Assembly (NCBI GenBank): GCA_964479045.1
Contig: CAYZJI010000004.1
Location: 62,001-126,000 of the forward strand
Length of the DNA: 64,000 nucleotides
Reading direction: 5' to 3'
From: 2-02-FULL-47-50 sp964479045
GTDB taxonomy: Bacteria > Pseudomonadota > Gammaproteobacteria > Eutrophobiales > Eutrophobiaceae
Part shown: positions 24,368 through 33,477 of the stretch, in pieces
How positions within the stretch are numbered: position 1 is the first letter of the stretch
Layout of the letters: each line of letters begins with the position of its first letter
Program-made: the position numbers and the translations under genes
The notes under the pieces: generated by a model
Database searches by the model: none
What the model was told of the DNA's origin: nothing
What the model saw: the letters and a program-made list of their open reading frames with translations, nothing else

Positions 24368-24507
24368 AAACGTATTGATAGTACAAATTTTAGATTCGCA
24401 TCACACATGTGAATGTTCTTCACCTGCGCGGGCATGATAAGATTTGTCACGGGCTGGAGATAACTGTCAACAACCCCAGTTTTGCTAAACAAACAGGAGA
24501 TATTTTT

Positions 24508-24963
24508 ATGCGTCAATTACAAAAAGGTTTTACCTTGATCGAATTGATGATCGTGGTAGCCATTATCGGTATTCTGGCTGCGGTCGCAATTCCTTCATAT
24601 CAGGACTACACGGCACGCGCCCAGGTGACTGAGGCTGTTGGTCTGAGCTCCGGCTTCAAAACCGGTTTTGCCGAGTTTTATGCTGACAATGGCATATGGC
24701 CGGCTAATCTGACCGCAGTTGGTGCCACCACTGCCGGCAAGTATGTTTCCTTCATGACCATTGAAGTCGGTGCTGGTATTTCCAACGGTGGTGATACCTC
24801 CATTTCTGCAACATTCAGAGATGCTGGTGTTAACCCGAATATCGCCGGTCAGGTTTATTCTTTGGGTACCACCGATGGTGGTAAAACCTGGGGTTGCGGT
24901 TCACTGGATCCGGGTGGCTTCACCACTATTGATACCAAGTATCAGCCAGGTGCTTGCAAGTAA
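24508..24963 (+). CDS. Type IV major-pilin-like protein, copy 2
   Basis: A 151-residue type IVa prepilin. The leader MRQLQKG is cleaved before FTLIELMIVVAIIGILAAVA, with Glu5 present. The C-terminal Cys pair (WGCGSL and PGACK) forms the usual disulfide loop. The ATG at 24508 is chosen because of CAGGAGA eight bases upstream and the normal leader length; the frame is open 33 codons further up. Strong ribosome-binding site, own sigma-54 promoter and own terminator suggest this is the highly expressed major pilin. It differs from copy 1 mostly in the surface-exposed half. Confidence 0.96.
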   Translation: MRQLQKGFTLIELMIVVAIIGILAAVAIPSYQDYTARAQVTEAVGLSSGFKTGFAEFYADNGIWPANLTAVGATTAGKYVSFMTIEVGAGISNGGDTSISATFRDAGVNPNIAGQVYSLGTTDGGKTWGCGSLDPGGFTTIDTKYQPGACK

Positions 24964-25001
24964 TTTTCATCTTGCTTAGCTGAAAGTTACTGGAACATGA
25001 T

Positions 25002-25032
25002 AAAGGCCACCGTAAGGTGGCCTTTATTTTTT
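25002..25032 (+). terminator. Intrinsic terminator after the second pilin gene
   Basis: AAAGGCCACC-GTAA-GGTGGCCTTT is a perfect 10-bp stem with a four-base loop, followed by ATTTTTT. It lies 38 bases after the pilin stop and directly before the next gene. It should end most pilin transcripts and let only read-through reach the glycosyltransferase-like genes. Confidence 0.93.
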
Positions 25033-25036
25033 CAAC

Positions 25037-26959
25037 GTGATTCATGCGCCCGTACTCAAGACCGTAAAATCCGGATCCGGACTTCTGGTCGTGATATTGA
25101 TGCTCACGGCCATACTGTATTATCCGGCGCTGGACAGCCGGTTTTTGCTTGATGACTTCAGCAGTCTTGATTCATTAAGTGATATTGATGTCACTGGTTA
25201 CACCCATTTCATACTGGGTGGATCAGCCGGGCCATCCGGCAGACCTGTATCGTTACTGACTTTTGCCCTCCAGCATGAGTCATGGCCGGGAAACCCTTTT
25301 GCACTGAAGCTCGTCAATCTCATCATACATTTGATGACTGGTGTGCTGGTTTATATTCTGGGTCTGTCCCTTTTCAGCTACCTTGAACTTTCCAGAAAAT
25401 ATCATGTTTCCTGTGCGTTACTGGCCACGTTGCTGTGGTTGATTCAACCTGTCCAGATCAGCAGTGTTCTGTATACCGTACAACGTATGACACTGCTCTC
25501 AGCGTTCTTTACGCTGGGAGGGATTCTTGCTTATCTGAAATTATGGGGGCGGACGGATATTCCGCCGCGAACATCAGATTACATAAAATGGACCATGGTT
25601 TATGTTGCCTGCCTGATGTTGGCGATATTCAGTAAGGAGAACGGAGTTTTACTGCCCATACAGATTCTGGTGATTGAATTTGTCCTGTTACAGGGAATCA
25701 CGCGGCCACGACCATGGATAATCTGGACACGGATATTTCTGTTGCTTCCGTTATTTGCGGTCTTCGTTTATCTCGCACTGAGATTTGATAATGTCATGGC
25801 GGCTTACCAGGCGCGATCCTACGGTATGCTGGAGCGACTGCTGACAGAATCAAGAATATTGTTTGATTATCTTTATAACATTACTTTTCCGCGTCCCTCG
25901 GCTTTTGGACTGTATCACGATGATTACACAGTCTCGAGAGGGCTGTTTTCGCCGCCGGCGACGTTTTTCAGTGTGGCCGGCATCCTGCTCCTGTTCGTGT
26001 CAGCACTGATCGCCAGAAAGCGGGTCCCGGCAGTATCCTTTGCAGTTTTGTGGTTTTTTTCATCACATCTTCTGGAGTCTACCTATATCAATCTTGAATT
26101 GTATTTTGAACATCGGAATTACCTCGCTGTGTATGGAGTTTGTTTTCTCCTGACATACCTTGCATTAAAAATTCACGAACACCTTCAGAAGAAGATAATC
26201 ACCTGTTTTTTTGTTGCGGTGCTGATAACTGCTCCTGCTCTTGTCACTCTGCTGGAGCTTCACTTATGGTCAAGGCCAATCGAACAGGCCCTGGAATGGC
26301 AGCGCCGTTCGCCAGGCTCAATGCGAGCACATGAAGACATCGGCAATCTTTATATTGTATTTAACGATGCTGAGCGGGCGCTAAAGGTGTTCCAGAACAT
26401 GCGTGCACTCTTCCCGGATGATATTTATCCATATATGAAAGTGATCAACATTAAAAGCTGTTTGCAGAAATCCGAGGTCACGGATGAAGACTGGAGGACT
26501 GTTCTTGACAAGGCACAGCACGCGAAATGGTATGGTCTTTCACCGGTGGCGGAACTGAACGCCCTTATCGACAACCTTCAGAAAGGCAAATGTGCGCCAA
26601 TGAACATTTATCTGCTGATCAGGCTGATTCTCGTTCTGGCTTATAATCCGGATTATGCACATCACCGTGACATGTTTCATGAACTGGCTGCTATCCTGAA
26701 TATGAACCTCGGTGAAACAGAAGCAGCATTGAATAATATTGATGAAGCACTGCTGCAAAAAAAGACGGTCTCAAGATATTTTCTGAAAGTCAGAATACTG
26801 CTTGATCAGCAACGTACGGCAGAAGCCAGTCAGGTATTGGAAGAAATACGGCAACTTTTCCGGTTACATCCAGCCATGCAACTGGCATACAGAAAGCCAC
26901 TGGCAGTTCTGGAGCGGCGGTTAACCCAGGTTTCCGGCAATGCAACTCATGAACAGTAA
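25037..26959 (+). CDS. GT-C-type membrane glycosyltransferase-like protein with C-terminal TPRs, copy 1
   Basis: A 640-residue polytopic protein. The first helix (about residues 16-32) is followed by an Asp-Asp pair (39-40, RFLLDDFSSLD) in the first periplasmic loop, where GT-C enzymes have their catalytic acid. SGRPVSLLTFALQ, LVNLIIHLMTGVLVY and FSKENGVLLP are motifs of the TMTC/DUF1736-type family. About ten helices extend to residue 410, and the last 200 residues are helical TPR-like repeats. It begins with GTG five bases after the pilin terminator. Inference: transfers a sugar from a polyprenol carrier to a periplasmic protein, perhaps the pilin. The acceptor is unproven. Confidence 0.75.
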   Translation: MIHAPVLKTVKSGSGLLVVILMLTAILYYPALDSRFLLDDFSSLDSLSDIDVTGYTHFILGGSAGPSGRPVSLLTFALQHESWPGNPFALKLVNLIIHLMTGVLVYILGLSLFSYLELSRKYHVSCALLATLLWLIQPVQISSVLYTVQRMTLLSAFFTLGGILAYLKLWGRTDIPPRTSDYIKWTMVYVACLMLAIFSKENGVLLPIQILVIEFVLLQGITRPRPWIIWTRIFLLLPLFAVFVYLALRFDNVMAAYQARSYGMLERLLTESRILFDYLYNITFPRPSAFGLYHDDYTVSRGLFSPPATFFSVAGILLLFVSALIARKRVPAVSFAVLWFFSSHLLESTYINLELYFEHRNYLAVYGVCFLLTYLALKIHEHLQKKIITCFFVAVLITAPALVTLLELHLWSRPIEQALEWQRRSPGSMRAHEDIGNLYIVFNDAERALKVFQNMRALFPDDIYPYMKVINIKSCLQKSEVTDEDWRTVLDKAQHAKWYGLSPVAELNALIDNLQKGKCAPMNIYLLIRLILVLAYNPDYAHHRDMFHELAAILNMNLGETEAALNNIDEALLQKKTVSRYFLKVRILLDQQRTAEASQVLEEIRQLFRLHPAMQLAYRKPLAVLERRLTQVSGNATHEQ

Positions 26960-26983
26960 TACGATCGCCGGGGAAGCTTCCAT

Positions 26984-28954
26984 ATGATCAGAATTCCTGC
27001 TTCATGCAAGCATCTGCAGAATCATGCGATTGGGTATGCTTTTATGCTGATACTGGTAGCTTGTTTTTATGTTTATTATCCCGGCAGTTCCGGCGCATTT
27101 ATTTTTGATGATATCCCCAATATAGTTGCCAATCCGGATATTGATGCATTCTCGTTGCAACCTGAAGGAATATTACGATCAGCGTTTTCAAGTTTCAGTG
27201 GTCCATTAAAACGACCGGTCAGCATGTTGACATTTGCGATCAATTACAAATTTGCAGGATTTGATCCTTATCCCTATAAACTGACCAATATTGTCATTCA
27301 TCTTGTCAATGGTGTGCTGGTCAGTGTATTTACCTTTTTATTATTGAGGCAGTTCAGACTGCGTTACGGGATGGATGCTCGGGCCATCGGCACCCTGTCG
27401 CTGGCCGTATCTGCTGTATGGCTGTTGCATCCGATTAACCTCACTACGGTGCTCTATGTTATACAGAGGATGAATGGCCTTGCCACCCTCTTCACGCTGG
27501 CCGGACTGGTTTTCTATGTGATCGGGAGAACACGCATACAGCAGAATACCGGCGGCAAAATGCATCTGGTTACGGCTTTTTTCATATGCGGTCCGCTGGC
27601 GATACTGTCCAAAGAAAACGGGGTGCTCTTGTATCTCTACATTTTATTAACAGAGATGCTGGTTTTTGAAAGGCATACTCTCGCCAAGTCTGACAGGCTG
27701 GTTTTATTTGGCTGCTATTTGCCGATTCTGGTTGCAGTAATTGTTGCCGTAACGACAGTTCTTAAAAATCCTCAGTGGATTCTCGACGGGTATATGAATA
27801 AGGATTTCACTCCAGTAGAACGCCTGCTGACCGAAGCAAGGGTGATATGGTTTTATGCCTATCTGGTTTTTATCCCGGATATACAACAAATGTCATTGCA
27901 TCATGACGGCATAGCACTATCCAGGAATATTATAGAACCAGCAACCACACTTGCAGCACTTGTCGGATTGTTGGTTGTACTGACACTTGCCATCCACTTC
28001 CGGAAAACATATCCGTTGTTTGCATATGGCCTTTTATTTTTTCTGGCAGGTCATAGTCTTGAATCCACTTTTCTGCCGCTCGTAATAGCCTTTGAGCACC
28101 GTAATTATCTGCCTTCGTTTGGTCTGATATTGATATTATGCAATGCCTGTCTGCACGCTTCCCGGCTGCAGAAAACACTTCCTGCCCGACAGCTGTTTCT
28201 GGTTCTGTTTATAGTGATTCTTGCTTTTGCGACAAATATCAGGGCCAGGCAATGGGGTAATACAGAATTACTCAGGTTTTATGAACTCAGGCATAATCCT
28301 GATTCTCCCCAGGTGAATTATGAGGTTGGCAGATTTTATGCGGCCGCACTGGATACAGATAATGTGCAGGACCGGGATCTTGTTTATGGGAAAGCCGAGT
28401 ATTATTTTTCGCGGGTGCTGGCGCTTTCACCCCGTAACATTGAAGCCATAGTCGGACTGCTGATACTGGAGGCCTCCAACAGAAATACGGTTAATCATGA
28501 ATTATTTTCCAGACTGTATGATGTATTGGCGGTCAGTCAGGTCAGCAGTACGGGGGTAGGTGCAATCAAAGGGTTGCTGACCTGTCAGGTTATGAAGGAG
28601 TGCAGTTTCCCTGAGGGTACAATCGACCGTATGTTGAGGAGTATTGAGGTCAACAGGAATATTACAAAACGCAAACAGGAGCTGATTTATAACAATTTCA
28701 GCAGGTATTATTACGACAGGGATATGCAGCGCTCACTGGAAATGGCAAAGAAGGCCCTTGCGGTCAACAGGGATTCTCTGGATATGAGAATGAATATAAT
28801 CAGATTGCTGATTGATATGAACAGATATGATGAGGCGCAAGAAGAACTCAGGATCATGGAACAAGCAGATAAATTTGGCATATATAAAAGCACAACAAAC
28901 CAACTGAAACAGATGATCATGAATCAGCCAGGTCATGCAGATGTTCAAAATTAA
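26984..28954 (+). CDS. GT-C-type membrane glycosyltransferase-like protein with C-terminal TPRs, copy 2
   Basis: A 656-residue paralogue of the preceding protein, with the same architecture: first helix about 17-33, Asp-Asp at 42-43 (FIFDDIPNIV), LKRPVSMLTFAINYKF, LTNIVIHLVNGVLVSVF, LSKENGVLLYLYILLTE, a further run of helices to about 430 and a TPR-like C-terminal region. It lies 24 bases downstream and is probably co-transcribed. Two diverged copies in tandem suggest different acceptors or sugars, paralleling the two pilins. Function is inferred from family and context only. Confidence 0.75.
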   Translation: MIRIPASCKHLQNHAIGYAFMLILVACFYVYYPGSSGAFIFDDIPNIVANPDIDAFSLQPEGILRSAFSSFSGPLKRPVSMLTFAINYKFAGFDPYPYKLTNIVIHLVNGVLVSVFTFLLLRQFRLRYGMDARAIGTLSLAVSAVWLLHPINLTTVLYVIQRMNGLATLFTLAGLVFYVIGRTRIQQNTGGKMHLVTAFFICGPLAILSKENGVLLYLYILLTEMLVFERHTLAKSDRLVLFGCYLPILVAVIVAVTTVLKNPQWILDGYMNKDFTPVERLLTEARVIWFYAYLVFIPDIQQMSLHHDGIALSRNIIEPATTLAALVGLLVVLTLAIHFRKTYPLFAYGLLFFLAGHSLESTFLPLVIAFEHRNYLPSFGLILILCNACLHASRLQKTLPARQLFLVLFIVILAFATNIRARQWGNTELLRFYELRHNPDSPQVNYEVGRFYAAALDTDNVQDRDLVYGKAEYYFSRVLALSPRNIEAIVGLLILEASNRNTVNHELFSRLYDVLAVSQVSSTGVGAIKGLLTCQVMKECSFPEGTIDRMLRSIEVNRNITKRKQELIYNNFSRYYYDRDMQRSLEMAKKALAVNRDSLDMRMNIIRLLIDMNRYDEAQEELRIMEQADKFGIYKSTTNQLKQMIMNQPGHADVQN

Positions 28955-28967
28955 GCAAGGATAAATT

Positions 28968-29843
28968 ATGTACTCTAACATCAGTATTGTTATCCCGGCA
29001 CGGAACGAACAGGTTGGTCTTGGAAAACTGTTACCTGTTCTCACGCAAAAATACCGGGAAGCGGAGATCATTATTGTTAATGACGCTTCAGAAGACGAAA
29101 CCGTATCTATTGCAAAACAGTTTGCCGGTGTCCGGATCGTCACTCATCCTTACCGATTGGGAAATGGCGCAGCAATTAAATCAGGTGTCAGGGCCGCCAC
29201 CTCCGAGATTGTGGTGTTCATGGATGCAGACGGTCAGCATGATCCGGATGATATTCCCAGATTACTGCAGAAGCTCGGTGAAGGTTACAAAATGGTTGTA
29301 GGCGCAAGGAGTCTGTCCAGCCATGCTTCACTGCCCAGACGTCTGGCCAATATGTTTTATAACCGGCTCGCTTCGATCATGACCGGTTATAAAATTGAAG
29401 ATTTGACTTCCGGATTTCGCGCGACTTATCGCAAGGATTTCAAAAGATTTCTCTATCTTTTGCCTAACGGATTCTCATATCCAACCACCAGTACCATGGC
29501 ATATTTCCGTTCGGCATTACCGGTGGGATATGTTCCTATAAAGGCCAGTGTTCGTCAGGGTAAAAAAAGCCATATCAAGCCATTCAAGGATGGATTACGT
29601 TTTTTTGTGATTATCCTGAAAGTCGGCGCGCTGTTTTCTCCCATGCGCCTGTTTTTGCCGGTCAGTGTCTTTCTGTTTGCTACCGGTCTGGGTTATTACG
29701 CCTATACTTACATGACCAGCGGAAGGTTTACCAATATGAGTGCATTGATTCTGCTTTCATCCCTGTTTATTTTTCTTATGGGATTCATGGCCGAGTTTGT
29801 ATCGTCATTACATTATAGAGATACCCAGGACAGGGATGATTAG
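28968..29843 (+). CDS. Polyprenol-phosphate glycosyltransferase (GT2, dolichyl-phosphate mannose synthase-like)
   Basis: A 291-residue family 2 glycosyltransferase. It has IVIPARNEQVGLGKLLPVL, the metal-binding DAD at 86-88 (FMDADGQHDPDD), and DLTSGFRA at 145-152, which is typical of enzymes that load a sugar from a nucleotide sugar onto undecaprenyl or dolichyl phosphate. Two C-terminal transmembrane helices (about 225-277) anchor it. It would supply the lipid-linked donor that GT-C enzymes such as its two upstream neighbours use. The sugar is not predictable from sequence. Confidence 0.88.
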   Translation: MYSNISIVIPARNEQVGLGKLLPVLTQKYREAEIIIVNDASEDETVSIAKQFAGVRIVTHPYRLGNGAAIKSGVRAATSEIVVFMDADGQHDPDDIPRLLQKLGEGYKMVVGARSLSSHASLPRRLANMFYNRLASIMTGYKIEDLTSGFRATYRKDFKRFLYLLPNGFSYPTTSTMAYFRSALPVGYVPIKASVRQGKKSHIKPFKDGLRFFVIILKVGALFSPMRLFLPVSVFLFATGLGYYAYTYMTSGRFTNMSALILLSSLFIFLMGFMAEFVSSLHYRDTQDRDD

Positions 29844-29855
29844 ACATTTCAATTT

Positions 29856-30593
29856 ATGCAGCCTTCTGCAAAACAGTCCCTGGTAAAACGTCTGCTTGAC
29901 CGCATCAAGCTGACACCGCTGCATCCGCAGTGGCACATATATAAAGACAACTATCGCAGTATCCGGAAACTCTCCGGCTATGTTCACGGGCATGTGCTGG
30001 ACATCGGTTGTGGAGGAAGTGAAATCAGGAAATATATAGATGACCGGTGTGATTATATTCCGCTGGATTATTATCAGACGGCGGTGGATTGGTACCAATC
30101 CAGACCGGAGGTGTATGGTGATGCCCAGGCATTGCCATTCAGTGATCGAAGTCTTGATACTGTATTTCTGCTGGATGTGCTTGAGCATGTTGAGGGCACC
30201 GACAGGTGCATGGCTGAAATACACCGGGTATTGACTGACACAGGCTGTGTGATCATCCAGGTTCCGTTTGTATATCCTCTGCATGATGCGCCACGGGATT
30301 ATTTCAGATGGAGCCGGCATGGACTTGCTGCATTACTGGGTCGTCATGACATGATCATTATTCATGAGACTTACAAGGGTACGGCGTTTGAAACAGCGTT
30401 TATGTTGTTGAACATCGCCTTGTGCAAGGCCGTGCTGACCTGGTGGCAACAACGTAATCCAGCCGCCATCCTGGCCCTGCTGCTGCCACCCGTGGTGTTG
30501 GCAAACAACATGCTGGCATCCCTACTGTCATGGCTGGGGCCGGCGGAACATCTTATGCCCTGGGGCTGTCGTGTGGTGGCCAGAAAAAAATAA
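29856..30593 (+). CDS. Class I SAM-dependent methyltransferase
   Basis: A 245-residue protein with a methyltransferase_11-type domain. Motif I is HVLDIGCGGSEI near residue 46. An acidic loop follows (IPLDYYQTAVDWYQ), then DAQALPFSDRSLDTVFLLDVLEHV, the common ubiE/UbiG-like core. The C-terminal 60 residues are hydrophobic. The substrate is unknown; the glycan gene neighbourhood suggests a sugar or lipid-linked intermediate. The stop overlaps the next start (TAATG), showing translational coupling to the GT4 gene. Confidence 0.85.
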   Translation: MQPSAKQSLVKRLLDRIKLTPLHPQWHIYKDNYRSIRKLSGYVHGHVLDIGCGGSEIRKYIDDRCDYIPLDYYQTAVDWYQSRPEVYGDAQALPFSDRSLDTVFLLDVLEHVEGTDRCMAEIHRVLTDTGCVIIQVPFVYPLHDAPRDYFRWSRHGLAALLGRHDMIIIHETYKGTAFETAFMLLNIALCKAVLTWWQQRNPAAILALLLPPVVLANNMLASLLSWLGPAEHLMPWGCRVVARKK

Positions 30594-31741
30594 TGCATCA
30601 TATTGCCGTTATTACCACCTCTTTCCCCCATGATACAGCCGGGGCTGAAGCTGCAGGATCATTTGTATATGATTTTGTCGGGGAACTGTCAAAATCTGTG
30701 AAAGTTTCCGTTATTGCTCCCGGATTGCAGCATGTAATTGACAAGCAGGAATCATTTACTGTGTACCGCTTCGCCGTGCCCCATCTGCCCTTGTCCACAT
30801 TAAAAATCAGTAATCCCCTGTTGTGGCCGGCCATCCTGAAAACACTCAGGGCCGGGGCGATGATGACAGAAACAGTGGCAGCTTCAGGAAAACCGGATCA
30901 TGTGTTTGCATTATGGGCATTGCCTTCCGGTTACTGGGCGCGCATGCTGAAACGGAAATACAAAATAAAATACAGTATCTGGGCACTGGGCAGCGACATC
31001 TGGGCCATGCGGGACAAACCAGTGTTACACAATATCCTCAGAAAAACACTGCAGGAGGCGGAGTTATGTTTTGCCGATGGTTATCAACTCCGGCAGGACG
31101 TGATCGATATTTCTGGCCGTGATTGTCATTTTCTGCCAAGTGCACGGGTTTTGCAGCATAACGCGCTCCGTAAAAAAAATGATCAGCCTCCCTATAATCT
31201 TGCTTTTCTTGGAAGATGGCATCCGAACAAAGGCGCGGATTTATTGCTGGAGAGCCTTGGCCATCTCAATGAGGATGACTGGAAAAAAATCCGTGAGTTA
31301 CGGATCTGTGGTGGTGGGCCGCTGCAGGATCAGATGGTCCAAAAAACCGGAATTCTGGCAAATGCATCGAGACCCGTGAGTCTCCATGGTTATCTGTCCA
31401 AGGTGGAAGCGTTCGAATTGATCAACTGGGCAGACTATCTGTTAATCCCGTCACGCATAGAAAGTATCCCGGTGGTATTTTCAGATGCGTTGCAATGTCG
31501 TACACCTGTTATTGCGATGCCGGTGGGTGATCTGCCTGAACTCGTCAACCGTAACAAAAGCGGCATTCTGGCAAAAGAGGTAACGGCAAAGGCCTATTCT
31601 GTGGCCATCCGGGAAGCCTTGCACGGTACACCAGACGTGTTCACTTCAGGTATGCAGGTGTTGTCTGAACAGTTTGACATACACAGAATCGTGGCGGACT
31701 TTCTCCGTCATGCAGGAACAAAAACAAATCATCATGGCTGA
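30593..31741 (+). CDS. GT4-family glycosyltransferase
   Basis: A 382-residue GT-B-fold enzyme. The N-terminal domain starts IAVITTSFPHDTAGAEAAGSFVYDF, as in many GT4 proteins. The C-terminal nucleotide-sugar domain has LAFLGRWHPNKGADLLLESL, RICGGGPLQ, and PSRIESIPVVFSDALQCRTPVIA. In the last motif the usual EX7E reads EX7D. The start at 30593 (TAATG overlap) is chosen over an upstream in-frame codon inside the methyltransferase gene. It is likely cytoplasmic, adding a sugar to a growing glycan. Confidence 0.88.
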   Translation: MHHIAVITTSFPHDTAGAEAAGSFVYDFVGELSKSVKVSVIAPGLQHVIDKQESFTVYRFAVPHLPLSTLKISNPLLWPAILKTLRAGAMMTETVAASGKPDHVFALWALPSGYWARMLKRKYKIKYSIWALGSDIWAMRDKPVLHNILRKTLQEAELCFADGYQLRQDVIDISGRDCHFLPSARVLQHNALRKKNDQPPYNLAFLGRWHPNKGADLLLESLGHLNEDDWKKIRELRICGGGPLQDQMVQKTGILANASRPVSLHGYLSKVEAFELINWADYLLIPSRIESIPVVFSDALQCRTPVIAMPVGDLPELVNRNKSGILAKEVTAKAYSVAIREALHGTPDVFTSGMQVLSEQFDIHRIVADFLRHAGTKTNHHG

Positions 31742-32498
31742 TATTCCCGAATATCAAAAAGACTATTCACTGCATGCTCCGGCAGTATTGAATGGCGATG
31801 TCAGGCTGACCAAGGTCAAAAAGATGCTGTCAATACTTGAAGATGCCGGCCTACTTCAGAATACTTCAGGTATTGCCATGGATATCGGCTGCTCGGGTGG
31901 TTTTTTCATCAATGCCTTGCCGGAGTTTTTTGCGAGAGTGATCGGCATTGATATTGATATTCATGCCTTGCGGCTTGCAAAAAAAAGTGCCAGTCAACAT
32001 GAGCGGATTACTCTGCTCGCAGCTGATTCCATGCGCATTCCGGTTGCCGATGATTCAATCGATCTGGTGATTTGCAATCATGTGTATGAACATGTTCCGG
32101 ATGCCGATCAGCTGTTCTCGGAAATATACAGGATACTTAAACCCGGTGGAGTCTGTTATTTTGGCGCTGCATCACGGCTGACGGTGGTTGAGCCGCATTA
32201 CCATCTCCCGTTTTTGTCCTGGCTGCCGAAACCACTGGCACACTTGTATATGCGTGCAGCAGGCAAGGGGGATTTTTACTATGAGAACCTGCGGACTTGT
32301 GACGGAATCCGGAAACTGGTCTCGAAATTCTCCGTAAATGATTACACACTGAAAATCGTTACCGCCCCGGACAAATTCAATGCACGGGATCTGATCAGGC
32401 CGGGAAGCCTGCTGGAAAGAATACCTCTGGCGGTCTGGCGGATGGGTTACCGGATGCTGCCCGGATATATTTACCTTCTCACCAAACGTATGGATTAA
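31734..32498 (+). CDS. Class I SAM-dependent methyltransferase
   Basis: A 254-residue protein with motif I AMDIGCSGGFFINAL, acidic loop VIGIDIDIHALRLAKK, then DSMRIPVADDSIDLVICNHVYEHV and ILKPGGVCYFG: a methyltransferase_11 domain. The hydrophobic C-terminal segment (FLSWLPKPLAHLYMRAAG and RMGYRMLPGYIYLL) suggests membrane or lipid contact. It overlaps the GT4 gene end. An ATG at 31710 is an alternative start. It may methylate a lipid-linked sugar in the same pathway as its neighbours. Confidence 0.82.
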   Translation: MADIPEYQKDYSLHAPAVLNGDVRLTKVKKMLSILEDAGLLQNTSGIAMDIGCSGGFFINALPEFFARVIGIDIDIHALRLAKKSASQHERITLLAADSMRIPVADDSIDLVICNHVYEHVPDADQLFSEIYRILKPGGVCYFGAASRLTVVEPHYHLPFLSWLPKPLAHLYMRAAGKGDFYYENLRTCDGIRKLVSKFSVNDYTLKIVTAPDKFNARDLIRPGSLLERIPLAVWRMGYRMLPGYIYLLTKRMD

Positions 32499-32529
32499 CT
32501 GAACTGGATATTATCAGGATATAAACAGA

Positions 32530-33477
32530 ATGATTGTTGATCCCGTAATTATTATCGGTGCGCCCCGTTCCGGAACGTCGATGCTGTTTCATATCCTGCG
32601 AACCAGCCAGTCATTCTGGTCATTGCCGAGTGAGGCGTTTCATATCTGGAATACGTTTTGCCATCCTTCCTTGCACAATTGGCATTCCGAAGAATTGCCA
32701 CATATCTTTACTGAACATGAGCAGAGAGAAAAGATTATCAGGCTATACGAAGAGCAGATCATGCCGGCCTGGTTCTGGCGCAGGGTGGATCATTCCGCCA
32801 TCTGGCGATTCAATACCACGAAGGTGGAAAAGACTGGCAGAAAGATCAAGGGTGAGTTGTTTATCAAGGGGGCCAGGCTTGCCCATTACCTGAATCCGTT
32901 CAGGAGTTTGATACAGAGAAGATTACTCGACAAATCGCTGAATAATTGTCTGAGACTCGAACTGGTGCATCAGGTCTTCCCGGATGCAAAATTCATTTAT
33001 CTGAAACGCAACGGTTTGCACAGCATTGTCTCACTGATCAACGGTTGGCTTAACCCTGATCGTTTTTTTACGTTTTATCCTCCCGCACCCATCACCATAG
33101 AGGGTTATACAGGTACAGGCTGGAAGTTTGTCCTGCCGGAGGGCTGGCGTAATTTTGACCATTGCCATCTTGTAGATCTCTGTACTTGGCAGTGGAAAAT
33201 CTGTCATGAAAAAATTCTGTCATTTAAACATGATCATCCTGAAAAATTCATGGACCTCAAGCTGGAGGACCTCATCGCGAGACCTGAGGATCATCTGCAG
33301 CAACTCGCCGCGTTTATTAACATGCCTTACGGGAATTTCAGTCAGGTCATTAAAAGCGGCATGCCCAGAGTGAACAAAACGCCTGATATCAGTCAGGCCG
33401 GATTTCCGTTTGCTGACCGTATTCCAAAAATCGGAGAGGAAATAGCGCCTCTCATGAAGCAACTGGGTTATGGCTGA
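32530..33477 (+). CDS. PAPS-dependent sulfotransferase family protein
   Basis: A 315-residue protein with the 5'-phosphosulfate-binding loop at its N-terminus (IIGAPRSGTSMLFHIL, residues 8-23) and the 3'-phosphate-binding segment DAKFIYLKRNGLHSIVSLI (about 153-171), where Arg and Ser contact PAPS. A typical C-terminal acidic/hydrophobic region follows. It would transfer sulfate from PAPS to a hydroxyl, here most likely on a surface glycan given the neighbouring genes. PAPS-forming cys/nod genes are not in the window. It overlaps the next gene by eight bases. Confidence 0.82.
   Translation: MIVDPVIIIGAPRSGTSMLFHILRTSQSFWSLPSEAFHIWNTFCHPSLHNWHSEELPHIFTEHEQREKIIRLYEEQIMPAWFWRRVDHSAIWRFNTTKVEKTGRKIKGELFIKGARLAHYLNPFRSLIQRRLLDKSLNNCLRLELVHQVFPDAKFIYLKRNGLHSIVSLINGWLNPDRFFTFYPPAPITIEGYTGTGWKFVLPEGWRNFDHCHLVDLCTWQWKICHEKILSFKHDHPEKFMDLKLEDLIARPEDHLQQLAAFINMPYGNFSQVIKSGMPRVNKTPDISQAGFPFADRIPKIGEEIAPLMKQLGYG

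Larger units (their letters stand above)
24003..24507 (+). other. Region between the two pilin genes
   Basis: This 505-base stretch holds no standard gene. It contains a 51-codon ORF (24075-24230, listed separately), an AT-rich tract at 24241-24345, the second sigma-54 promoter, and a leader of about 130 bases ending in the ribosome-binding site CAGGAGA (24494-24500). TGTC motifs that could be PilR contacts occur at 24208 (plus) and 24229 and 24151 (minus). No convincing intrinsic terminator follows the first pilin gene. Confidence 0.7.

Noticed and set aside
23547..24963. Tandem pilins as an assembly duplication
   Set aside because: The two genes differ at many codons, and their promoters and leaders are unlike each other, so this is a real paralogous pair.
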